Shown here one piece after another: positions 1-8,119 of a DNA stretch of 64,000 bases. Source of the DNA: an uncultured Alphaproteobacteria bacterium. Its GTDB lineage: Bacteria > Pseudomonadota > Alphaproteobacteria > Rhizobiales > Rhizobiaceae. Location of the stretch: the NCBI GenBank assembly GCA_929200315.1, contig CAKMZB010000002.1, positions 212,619 through 276,618 of the forward strand, written 5' to 3'. The position numbers and the translations under genes are program-made. Numbering within the stretch: the stretch's first letter is position 1; every line of letters begins with the position of its first letter. The notes beneath the pieces were generated by a model that saw nothing but the letters and a program-made list of their open reading frames with translations, was not told the origin of the DNA and made no database searches.

Positions 1-1
1 G

Positions 2-613
2 AAACTCATCTCGGATGCCGTGCAGGGCTTTGGTGCGACGGTGAACGGCAAGCAGTCCATCGAATGGGCTGACTTCGTCTCAACCTCTTTCTTCCCCGCA
101 AAGCCGCTGAGCTGTAGTGGCGATGGTGGGGCGACACTGACGCGTGATGAAGAAACAGCCGACATCATGCGGTCGCTGCGCGTCAACGATAAGGGCACGC
201 ATAAATACAACACGGTGCGCATTGGTATGAATGGCCGCTTGGACACGATCCAGGCCGCGATCCTGGTCGAAAAGCCCGCAGTCTTTGCCGACGAGATCGA
301 CAGGCGCAACGCTATTGCCGACCGCTACACTGAGGCTCTTGGCGACATTCTGGACGTGCCCCGTGTGCCGGAAGGCTACGTGTCCACCTGGGCGCAATAC
401 ACGCTGAAGATGAAGGTTGGCGCGCGGGAAGACTTTGCCGCGGCGCTGAAAGATGCAGGTGTGCCGACCGCGTTCTATTGTCCCAAACCGCTCAACCACC
501 AAACGACCTATGAGAACTTCCCGGTTGCGGCCAATGGGTTGCCTGTCTCTGAGGAGCTGAGCCAGCGGATTCTCTCACTGCCCATGCATCCCTATCTCGC
601 CGAAGGCGTCTAG
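2..613 (+). CDS. DegT/DnrJ/EryC1 family aminotransferase, 5' partial, with premature amber stop
   Basis: C-terminal part of a PLP-dependent sugar aminotransferase; the reading frame is open from base 2, so the gene begins left of the window. The motif SFFPAK near residue 30 holds the expected Schiff-base lysine and is followed by the GDGGA turn, both typical of the DegT/WbpE family that aminates keto groups of nucleotide sugars. The middle (RVNDKG, GMNGRLDTIQAAIL) and the end (LPMHPYL) also fit. The frame stops at TAG 611-613, but the next codons in the same frame read DRIIEAVLANA and end at TGA 647-649, which is the usual C-terminus of this family. A CAG to TAG change is the simplest explanation. 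Loss of about 11 residues may or may not abolish activity. The next gene, a UDP-sugar dehydrogenase, fits the same pathway. Confidence 0.85.
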   Translation, partial: KLISDAVQGFGATVNGKQSIEWADFVSTSFFPAKPLSCSGDGGATLTRDEETADIMRSLRVNDKGTHKYNTVRIGMNGRLDTIQAAILVEKPAVFADEIDRRNAIADRYTEALGDILDVPRVPEGYVSTWAQYTLKMKVGAREDFAAALKDAGVPTAFYCPKPLNHQTTYENFPVAANGLPVSEELSQRILSLPMHPYLAEGV

Positions 614-685
614 GACCGCATCATCGAGGCCGTTCTCGCCAACGCGTGAGCCGCTACAACAGCAATTCAATGAAAGATTTTTGCC

Positions 686-2041
686 ATGGCTGAGACATCT
701 AGCGCTAAGGACTATGCTGACCGTTTCGTAAAGCGGGTTGGGGGCAAAAACGCCGTGATTGGCATTGTGGGGCTTGGCTATGTCGGTCTGCCGCTGGTGC
801 TCGCCTTTGATACAGCGGGGTTCAACGTCATTGGTTTCGATGTCGATCAGGCGAAGGTCGATAGCTTGAACGCTGGCAAAACCTACATCCGCCACATCAG
901 TGACGCGCGCGTTACATCCCTGCGCGATGCGGGGCGTTTTACGCCGACCAATGACTTTTCCCGCATTGCCGACGTCGATGCAATTCTCATCTGTGTGCCG
1001 ACGCCCCTTTCAGTCTACCGCGATCCCGACATGACCTATGTGGAGGCCACTGCCCGTGCCATTGCCCCGCATTTGCGGCGCGGTCAGCTGGTGACACTTG
1101 AATCGACGACTTATCCCATGACGTCGGAATCCCTCTTGTCGGATCTGCTCAACGAGGGTTCGGGCCTGAAGGCGGATCAAGATTATGCCATCGCCTATTC
1201 CCCGGAGCGTGAAGACCCTGGCAATCGTGATTTTGACACCAACACGATCCCCAAAGTCGTCGGTGCCGATAGCGAGGAATCCGGTCGTATGGCCGAGGCG
1301 CTTTACGAGAGCATTATTGGCAAGATCGTGCGGGTGGATTCAATGAAGACCGCCGAAGCGGTGAAACTGACGGAAAATATTTTCCGTTCGGTCAATATCG
1401 CTCTCGTCAACGAGCTGAAGATGATTTTTGAGCCGATGGGGATCGATACTCATAGGGTAATCGATGCTGCAAAAACCAAGCCTTTCGGCTTCATGCCTTT
1501 TTATCCCGGCCCTGGTATTGGCGGGCATTGTATCCCCATCGACCCGTTCTACCTGACTTGGAAGGCGCGGGAATTTGGACGCCACACGCGGTTCATCGAG
1601 CTTGCCGGTGAGATCAACTTATCCATGCCGCAATATGTAGTGGACCGGATGACGGCTGCCCTTTCCGACCATAGCGGCAGGGCCATCCGCGATGCACGCA
1701 TTCTGTTGCTGGGTCTCGCCTACAAAAAGAATGTTGACGATATACGCGAGTCGCCATCCATTGTGCTCATTGAGATGCTGGAAGAGCGCGGAGCGAAGGT
1801 CGACTATCATGACCCCTTCATCCCGGTGGTTCCGCCCACCCGCGAACATATGGAACTTGCCGGACGCATCTCTGTTGATTGGACGGCTGCGAACCTTGGC
1901 TCCTACGATGCAGTGCTCATTTCCACCAACCATGACGGCGTGGATATGGACCTCCTGCTGAAGCACGCGCCTCTGGTAGTGGACACGCGAGACGCGCTCT
2001 ATCAGGTGGCGCCGGGCAAAGCGAAGGTTGTGAAGGCGTAA
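686..2041 (+). CDS. wbpA: UDP-N-acetylglucosamine 6-dehydrogenase-like nucleotide sugar dehydrogenase (WbpA family)
   Basis: Oxidises a UDP-HexNAc at C6 to the uronic acid with two NAD+. The 451-residue protein has an N-terminal Rossmann motif GIVGLGYVGLP (around residues 26-36), the central helical region LTENIFRSVNIALVNELK, and the catalytic-cysteine motif PGIGGHCIPIDPFYLTWKA (around residues 275-293). The third domain contains LGLAYKKNVDDIRESP, which closes the UDP site. Length and motifs match WbpA/WbpO-type enzymes rather than UDP-glucose dehydrogenase. The aminotransferase upstream and the UDP-GlcNAc 2-epimerase-like gene downstream suggest a route to a 2,3-diamino-uronic acid such as ManNAc3NAcA, although the acetyltransferase and the C3 oxidase that this route needs are not in the window. 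The symbol is by family only. Confidence 0.85.
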   Translation: MAETSSAKDYADRFVKRVGGKNAVIGIVGLGYVGLPLVLAFDTAGFNVIGFDVDQAKVDSLNAGKTYIRHISDARVTSLRDAGRFTPTNDFSRIADVDAILICVPTPLSVYRDPDMTYVEATARAIAPHLRRGQLVTLESTTYPMTSESLLSDLLNEGSGLKADQDYAIAYSPEREDPGNRDFDTNTIPKVVGADSEESGRMAEALYESIIGKIVRVDSMKTAEAVKLTENIFRSVNIALVNELKMIFEPMGIDTHRVIDAAKTKPFGFMPFYPGPGIGGHCIPIDPFYLTWKAREFGRHTRFIELAGEINLSMPQYVVDRMTAALSDHSGRAIRDARILLLGLAYKKNVDDIRESPSIVLIEMLEERGAKVDYHDPFIPVVPPTREHMELAGRISVDWTAANLGSYDAVLISTNHDGVDMDLLLKHAPLVVDTRDALYQVAPGKAKVVKA

Positions 2042-2078
2042 GGCGCGTCAAATCCTCCAACTGCTCGCCTTAAAAAGT

Positions 2079-3500
2079 CTAAATCAAAACACTCGCGGAA
2101 ATCTGAGCCCGTGCGTCGCCAGGGCTGGCGGCAACGCCACCGGTACCGCTGGCAACCTTTACAGCGACGATGATGGAATTTTCGCCTTCTGGCGACAATA
2201 TGGGTTGTCCGAAACAAACGGAAATCCCAACATTGGGACTCACAGGAACCACGTAAGCTGAGGAAAGAACTGTGTTCGCGCTGTCTAGCATGGCACTATA
2301 GATCGCTCCCCTGTTCACGCCGTTATAGACACGCATCTTGGCCAAAGCCGAGACCGCATCATCTCCCCAAGAGAGAAAATCTAGCTGCATGGATGGCACG
2401 ACTTTCTGATAGGTGCTTGTGCTGGAGGTAACGAAACTCTGACTGAGGTCGTCTTCCACAATGCGATTGCGCCGCGCCCAACGGCTGGCAACCCAACGTT
2501 TGTCGGGTTGATCGGTAAATTCACCCGAACTGCCGGTGCGCACCATACCGACGAGCAATTGTCCGAAGTCACCGCTGCGCATGGGGAGGCCATTGCGTGG
2601 ATCGTTTGTTGATGCATCTATCGAGGCTTCCAGCGTGAATGTGCCGCCGGTTTGCTTCAAATAGACGTAATAAAGAGTGGATGCTGCGAGACCGGACGAG
2701 CTGAGTGTTGGTGGATTTGAAGGGTCTAGTGAAACCGCTGAATTGTGGAGAACAACGGTTGGACCAAGTGGCGTGGTAAGCGTGAGCAGTGATGTGTTCG
2801 TCATGATGAGACGGCAACCGGGTGTTGGAAGCGTGGCTGGCTCGCCCGATGAACCGGAGGATGTTTGCGGAAGGCTCACTGCGCCGGATGACTGATCCAC
2901 CACCAGAGCGTCAGTCCATGTCGTGCCATCGGCGGATACGCGCAGCGTGAGATTGTCGCTGCCAACAAGGCCAAACTCCGCCCGACCCTCAAAACCGGCC
3001 TGAAAGATGATGGAGCCGACATCATTGATGGTCGCCTTATTGAGGATGAGGCGTTGGTCTCCACCCTCGTGGTCGAGGCGGACATTCGCGCTGGAAACTG
3101 CCAACCGAGTTGTGGTGTCCGCCTGAGCGTTGACACCAAGAAGCGGCGTCGTCTGAGAGCCAGACCCTGAAACCGGCTGCCAGTCTGCGGTACCGAAGAC
3201 GAGAAGCGCCTGCTCGTCGGCCACATGAACGATCCAGCCTTCGCGCGGCATCAGTTCGGTCCAGCCACCATCCTGCCAGGCTGCGATGGTGCCAGCCGCG
3301 AAAGGCCAGTCACCAGCCGGGTCAGGCACGATATAGCGCGCGCCGTCGGCGGGGGTTTCGGGAACAGTTCCTTCACTGCGGGAAGAAACTGCGAGTTGAA
3401 CAAGCGCATCAAGGCGGCGGATTGCCTCGTTATGGGTGACGTGCTTCTGCGCTTGCGCAGCGAGAATATAAGGTAGCTCAAGATTGGGTGTTTCAGACAT
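2079..3500 (-). CDS. DUF2793 domain-containing protein (tail-fibre-like)
   Basis: A 473-residue protein. The N-terminus (SETPNLELPYILAAQAQKHV, then NEAIRRLDALVQL) is the hallmark of DUF2793, a domain found in phage and prophage-like genes of Alphaproteobacteria, often with tail-fibre or particle-surface proteins. The DUF2793 module covers about the first 110 residues. The rest is rich in Ser, Thr, Gly and Val, as expected for a beta-rich repetitive fibre or surface protein; there is no signal peptide or membrane helix. A GGAG box lies 8 bases before the ATG. The gene stands alone between nucleotide-sugar genes and converges with the dehydrogenase gene; no other phage gene is visible. Its job here is unknown. 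Confidence 0.7.
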   Translation of the reverse strand: MSETPNLELPYILAAQAQKHVTHNEAIRRLDALVQLAVSSRSEGTVPETPADGARYIVPDPAGDWPFAAGTIAAWQDGGWTELMPREGWIVHVADEQALLVFGTADWQPVSGSGSQTTPLLGVNAQADTTTRLAVSSANVRLDHEGGDQRLILNKATINDVGSIIFQAGFEGRAEFGLVGSDNLTLRVSADGTTWTDALVVDQSSGAVSLPQTSSGSSGEPATLPTPGCRLIMTNTSLLTLTTPLGPTVVLHNSAVSLDPSNPPTLSSSGLAASTLYYVYLKQTGGTFTLEASIDASTNDPRNGLPMRSGDFGQLLVGMVRTGSSGEFTDQPDKRWVASRWARRNRIVEDDLSQSFVTSSTSTYQKVVPSMQLDFLSWGDDAVSALAKMRVYNGVNRGAIYSAMLDSANTVLSSAYVVPVSPNVGISVCFGQPILSPEGENSIIVAVKVASGTGGVAASPGDARAQISASVLI

Positions 3501-3570
3501 GCGGGCGCTCCGGAAATGAAGCGTTCACTGTCAGCCCATTTCACAAGGCGAGGATTTCTTTGCAGCTATG

Positions 3571-3588
3571 ATATGAATAAATTCATAT
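3571..3588. promoter_or_regulatory. AT-rich palindrome upstream of the DUF2793 gene
   Basis: Two perfect 8-base arms, ATATGAAT and ATTCATAT, are separated by two bases. The palindrome lies about 70 bases upstream of the DUF2793 start codon in an AT-rich pocket of otherwise GC-rich DNA. The form fits an operator for a small dimeric regulator, but no regulator is encoded nearby, so this is inference only. Confidence 0.3.
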
Positions 3589-3662
3589 ATTCAATGTGTT
3601 GGCAAAGTGTACGGTGGAGATAATCCGCCATGACGTCACAGCAGACGCGAATATGCTCGCCT

Positions 3663-4679
3663 CTAGATCGCCAGAATGGCCGCGATACAGCGCTCAGCGG
3701 CATCGCCCTCACCATAGTCGGAAATGTTTTTGCGCTCGGGCGCAAACTCGCTGGTCCAGAGGCGGTTCCAGCTCGCCTCCAGCGTCTCAACCCATTCGGT
3801 CTCGCCTCGCAAAGTCACGCAGGGGGTGCGGTGGAAATGAGCCTCTTTCTGGAGGCCGCCGGAATCCGTCAGCACCAGTTCAGCGCCCGCGAGCAGACGG
3901 TGCATGTCAATATAGCCGACAGGGGGAATAGTGCGGATGCCGCGTGCGGTAAGGTCGTCTTCGCCAATGCCGATACGGGCAATCGCCTGCTTGGTGCGCG
4001 GATGCAGCGGCAGAACGATGGTGCGCCCAGCAGCTTCCTTTTCTAGAAAGTCGATCACCCGGCGCAGTTGATCATCATTATCACAATTCTCTGCTCTATG
4101 AATGGTGGCGAGAATGTAGGATCGTGTCTTTGCCTGTTCGATGGCAAAAAGCGTCGCGTCATACATGACGTCCCCGACATGGTGGGCCCCTTCAGTGATG
4201 CCCTCATTTCCCAGATTGGTGATTGAAGAGCGGGTCGGGCAGAGTAATAGGTCGCTAAAATGGTCGGTTAGAACGCGGTTCACTTCTTCTGGCATCTTTT
4301 TATTGAAAGAGCGCAACCCGGCTTCGACGTGGATGACGGGGATATGGAGCTTGGCGGCGACCAACGCGCCAGCGAGGGTGGAGTTTGTGTCGCCATAGAC
4401 CAAAACCCGATCTGGCTTTTCCTCCTGCATGATGGTCTCCAAACCCTCCATCATGCGAGCTGTCATGGCTCCGTGACTGCCGCCACCAACACCCAGATTG
4501 TGGGCGGGTTTGGGTATGCTCAATTCATCAAAAAACGTGTCCGACATATTGGCGTCAAAATGCTGGCCCGTGTGGACAATTCGCTCGCGGATCGCTTTGT
4601 TTTTGGTGAAGGCTCGGGAGAGGGTGGTGGCCTTCACGAATTGCGAGCAGGTGCTGACGATGGTGAGAACATCGGGCAT
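3663..4679 (-). CDS. non-hydrolysing UDP-N-acetylglucosamine 2-epimerase (WecB/WbpI family) with altered N-terminal motif
   Basis: Interconverts UDP-GlcNAc-type and UDP-ManNAc-type sugars. The 338-residue protein shows the family motifs VYGDTNST, HVEAGLRSFN, MPEEVNR, LPLHPRT and TDSGGLQKEA; the acidic residues in GDTNST, VEAG and MPEEVNR match the known catalytic acids of E. coli WecB. However the N-terminal GTRPE/GARPQ loop, which binds UDP and holds an essential arginine (Arg10 in E. coli), reads STCSQ here. Each difference (GGC to AGC, CGC to TGC, CCG to TCG) is one C:G to T:A transition. The later GWNRL motif reads SWNRL by the same kind of change. The enzyme may therefore be inactive or altered. 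No clear ribosome binding site is visible before the chosen ATG. Confidence 0.8.
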   Translation of the reverse strand: MPDVLTIVSTCSQFVKATTLSRAFTKNKAIRERIVHTGQHFDANMSDTFFDELSIPKPAHNLGVGGGSHGAMTARMMEGLETIMQEEKPDRVLVYGDTNSTLAGALVAAKLHIPVIHVEAGLRSFNKKMPEEVNRVLTDHFSDLLLCPTRSSITNLGNEGITEGAHHVGDVMYDATLFAIEQAKTRSYILATIHRAENCDNDDQLRRVIDFLEKEAAGRTIVLPLHPRTKQAIARIGIGEDDLTARGIRTIPPVGYIDMHRLLAGAELVLTDSGGLQKEAHFHRTPCVTLRGETEWVETLEASWNRLWTSEFAPERKNISDYGEGDAAERCIAAILAI

Positions 4680-4747
4680 GGTTCAGGCCGGTCGAAACGG
4701 GTGTTAGCCCTGTCTACAAGAGCGCGGGCGATATGAACATAAGCGGT

Positions 4748-7700
4748 TCAGTGGAAATCCCGTGACTTCGGGATCACGCGCACATCGCGCGGGTGGCGAC
4801 GGCTGGAGACTTGGCCGGCAAGCGGGTTGGTGGAGTGGTCTCCGCGGCTTACTATGGCGGGAAGCTCCACTTCGGACAACCGGTCCAGCCGGTCGCTACA
4901 ATCCTCCAGATGGTCGGTAACAACGTGGATCACCTGCCCATCCGTCTGCACCCGTCCATGCACCACGAGCAGCCGTGCGCCCATAATGGTGGCGCGATAG
5001 GATTTGAATATTTTTGGCCAGATCACGAGGTTTGCAACACCGCTCTCATCCTCCAGCGTGATGAAGCAGACGCCCTTGGCACTGCCTGGCCTCTGGCGCA
5101 CCAGCACGAGCCCGGCGAGGGAAACGCGCTGGCCGTGACGGCGGTTCGGCAGCTCGCAAGCTGAGGTAAAACCACGCTGGGTAAGGCTTGCGCGATAGAA
5201 GCGTAGCGGATGAGCTTTGAGCGAAAGGCGAAGGGTCTGGTAGTCGGCCACCACCTCCTTCGATTTTGCCATGATGGGAAGGGTGACCGGCTCCTCTTCC
5301 CCCTCGCTGCGCACATTGCTGTGTTGGAACATGGGCAGGGGCGGGGCGTCTTTCAGCGCTTTGGTCTGCCAAAGCGCCTCGCGCCTTGTAAGGTTAAGGC
5401 TTCCCATCGCATCGGCCGCAGCGAGTTTGCTGACAGTGTCAGCGTTCACGCCGCTGCGGCGGTGGAGGTCATCGGCATCTGTAAAAGGTGTCTCTCGCGC
5501 CGTCTCGATGGCACGTCCCGCTTCTTCCCCCACACCGTCGATTTGCCGCAAACCAAGGCGCAGGGCGAGGCGCAGTTTGCCGTTGGCGGCGAATCCGTCT
5601 GGCTCCAGCGTGGAATCCCAATTGGAGTAGTTCACATCCGCCCCGTGCACCGCAACGCCATGGTCGCGAGCATCGCGGACGATCTGTGCGGGGGCATAAA
5701 AGCCCATGGGCTGCGAATTGAGCAGCGCGCAGGCAAAGACCGCCGGGTGATGACACTTCATCCAGGATGAGACGTAAACGAGTTTGGCAAAGCTCGCCGC
5801 GTGACTTTCGGGAAAACCATATTCGCCAAAGCCTTTGATCTGGTCGAAACAGCGTTGTGCAAAATCCGGATCATAGCCTCGCTCAGCCATGCGGCTAACC
5901 ATGCGTTCCTGCAGTTGCCCGATAGTGCCGCGGGAGCGGAAAGTGGCCATGGCACGGCGCAGTTGGTTGCTCTCTTCGGCGGAAAATTCCGCCGCATCCA
6001 TGGCGATCTTCATCGCCTGCTCCTGGAAAATGGGGACACCCAGGGTACGGTTTAGGATGCTCTTTAACTCATCTTGCGGATAGGCGGGCCCTGGGGAGGG
6101 ATATTCCACCTTTTCAATGCCCTGGCGGCGGCGCAGATAGGGATGAACCATGTCGCCCTGGATGGGCCCAGGGCGGACAATCGCAACCTCGATGACAAGA
6201 TCATAGAATTTGCGCGGGCGCAGCTTTGGTAACATTGCCATCTGGGCGCGACTTTCCACCTGGAAGACGCCGAGGGAATCGCCATTGCAGAGCATGTCAT
6301 AGGTGGGGCGGTTGCCTGGTTTGTCTGGCAGATTGTGTTCGGACGGAACCGTGGCAAGTTCCAGCCGCTCGTCGTAATGATGTTCGATAAGGTCGAAACC
6401 CTTGGCGATGCAGGTGAGCATTCCAAGCGCCAGAACATCCACCTTGAAGATACCAAGAGCGTCGATATCGTCCTTGTCCCACTCGATAAAACTGCGCTCC
6501 GGCATGGCGCCGTTGCCGATGGGCACAATCTCGGTAAGCGGCTTTTCGGTGAGGATAAAACCGCCCACATGCTGGCTCAAATGCCGGGGCATGCCGATCA
6601 TCTGGTGGGCGAGTTTGATGACCCGGGCAAGGTGAGGATCGCTGAGATCCATGCCGGCCTCCTGGACCCGCTCATCTCCCATCTCACTTTCAGAGCCGCC
6701 CCACACGGTGCTGGCGAGCTTGGAAGTTACATCTTCACTCAGACCCATGACCTTGCCGACTTCGCGTATGGCGGAGCGGGGGCGGTAGTGGATCACCGTG
6801 GCGCAAAGGCCAGCGCGTTCGCGGCCATATTTGGCATACATATACTGGATGACTTCCTCGCGCCGCTCATGCTCGAAATCGACATCGATATCAGGAGGTT
6901 CGTCCCGCTCCGCGCTCAAAAAACGCTCAAAGAGAACGTCGTTCTCATTGGGGTCAACGCTGGTGATGCCAAGGCAAAAACAGACGGCGGAATTGGCAGC
7001 CGATCCGCGACCCTGGCAGAGAATAGGTGGATCGGCCCCTTCGCGGGCAAAGCGCACGATGTCGTGGATTGTGAGGAAATAGCGTGCGATTTTCTTCTCG
7101 ATAATGAGCGCAAATTCCTTTGCGATTGTCGCACGCACTTTGGGTGGAACGCCCTTAGGATAACGCTCCTGCGTGCCGAGCCAGGTGAGACGTTCTAACT
7201 CCTCTTGAGCAGTGCGGCCTTCCGGCACGATCTCGTGGGGGTATTCGTATTTAAGGTCTTCAAGGGAAAAGGAAATTTTGTCCGCTAGCTCCCGCGTTAC
7301 CTTGATCGCGTGGGGCCATTGGCGGAAGAGATGTTCCATCTGGCGGGGGGATTTCAGGTGCCGTTCGGCATTGGCCTGAAGCAGAAAGCCGGCCTGGTCT
7401 ATGGTGGTTTTCTCACGGATACAGCTCATGATGTCCTGTAATGGGCGCCGGTCCGGGATGTGGTATAGTGGATCGTTGGTGGCCAGCAGTTTTAGCCCAT
7501 GCGATCGGGCCAATTGGTCGAGCCGGTTTATCCGCGCATGGTCCCCGCTGCGGTAGAGGAATGAGGCCCCCAGGTAGGATAATAGGGGCAGTTTCTTGCA
7601 AAATACCCCCAATTCTTTTGCAAATGCGTCCAGATCCTCACCGGGCATGAGGATAAGGTGGAGACCCTGCGAATGCTCGGCCACCATCTCGACCGTGAGA

Positions 7701-8101
7701 TGGGTTTCGCCCTTGTCCTGCCAGTTGCCATCAAGGGTCGCCATCTTGCCACGTGACAGCAATGTGGAGAGCCGCGCATAGGCATCGCGGTCGGTGGGGT
7801 AGGCGAGCAGCTCGGTGCCGCAAACCAGCACCAACCGCGCGCCGATGAGTGGGCGGATACGGGCGGTTTTCGCTTCTGTATGAAAGCGCACCACACCGGC
7901 GAGGGTGTTGCGGTCGGCAATGCCGATGACCTCATAGCCGAGGGCGTTGGCTGTAACTGCAATGTCGCAAGCATCGGACGCGCCACGCAGGAATGAGAAG
8001 CAACTGGCCATACCAAATTCCACGAAGGGCGCGCGGGGGTTGGGTTCAAACGGGTTGCCCTTGGAGAGCGTGCGGCGGGCATGGCCTTCCTGTAGTGGCA
8101 T
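4748..8101 (-). CDS. dnaE2: error-prone DNA polymerase III alpha subunit DnaE2 (ImuC)
   Basis: The 1117-residue C-family polymerase carries out translesion synthesis during the SOS response together with ImuA and ImuB. An N-terminal PHP domain begins at FVEFGMASCFSFLRGASD and continues to about residue 280. The polymerase active site includes PPDIDVDFEHERR (around residue 405), with the two conserved aspartates, and the finger region has ESRAQMAMLPKLRPR. A helix-hairpin-helix region and an OB-fold (AGLVLVRQRPGSAKGVCFITLED) form the C-terminus. The OB-fold and the absence of the extended tau-binding tail of DnaE1 fit DnaE2. The start lies 18 bases after the imuB stop, so the three genes form one operon. 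Confidence 0.95.
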   Translation of the reverse strand: MPLQEGHARRTLSKGNPFEPNPRAPFVEFGMASCFSFLRGASDACDIAVTANALGYEVIGIADRNTLAGVVRFHTEAKTARIRPLIGARLVLVCGTELLAYPTDRDAYARLSTLLSRGKMATLDGNWQDKGETHLTVEMVAEHSQGLHLILMPGEDLDAFAKELGVFCKKLPLLSYLGASFLYRSGDHARINRLDQLARSHGLKLLATNDPLYHIPDRRPLQDIMSCIREKTTIDQAGFLLQANAERHLKSPRQMEHLFRQWPHAIKVTRELADKISFSLEDLKYEYPHEIVPEGRTAQEELERLTWLGTQERYPKGVPPKVRATIAKEFALIIEKKIARYFLTIHDIVRFAREGADPPILCQGRGSAANSAVCFCLGITSVDPNENDVLFERFLSAERDEPPDIDVDFEHERREEVIQYMYAKYGRERAGLCATVIHYRPRSAIREVGKVMGLSEDVTSKLASTVWGGSESEMGDERVQEAGMDLSDPHLARVIKLAHQMIGMPRHLSQHVGGFILTEKPLTEIVPIGNGAMPERSFIEWDKDDIDALGIFKVDVLALGMLTCIAKGFDLIEHHYDERLELATVPSEHNLPDKPGNRPTYDMLCNGDSLGVFQVESRAQMAMLPKLRPRKFYDLVIEVAIVRPGPIQGDMVHPYLRRRQGIEKVEYPSPGPAYPQDELKSILNRTLGVPIFQEQAMKIAMDAAEFSAEESNQLRRAMATFRSRGTIGQLQERMVSRMAERGYDPDFAQRCFDQIKGFGEYGFPESHAASFAKLVYVSSWMKCHHPAVFACALLNSQPMGFYAPAQIVRDARDHGVAVHGADVNYSNWDSTLEPDGFAANGKLRLALRLGLRQIDGVGEEAGRAIETARETPFTDADDLHRRSGVNADTVSKLAAADAMGSLNLTRREALWQTKALKDAPPLPMFQHSNVRSEGEEEPVTLPIMAKSKEVVADYQTLRLSLKAHPLRFYRASLTQRGFTSACELPNRRHGQRVSLAGLVLVRQRPGSAKGVCFITLEDESGVANLVIWPKIFKSYRATIMGARLLVVHGRVQTDGQVIHVVTDHLEDCSDRLDRLSEVELPAIVSRGDHSTNPLAGQVSSRRHPRDVRVIPKSRDFH

Positions 8102-8119
8102 CCTTCAAGACCTTCCGCT

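Noticed and set aside
6335..7198. Plus-strand frame of 287 codons within dnaE2
   Set aside because: Antisense shadow of the polymerase active-site region; product unlike any protein and no ribosome binding site.
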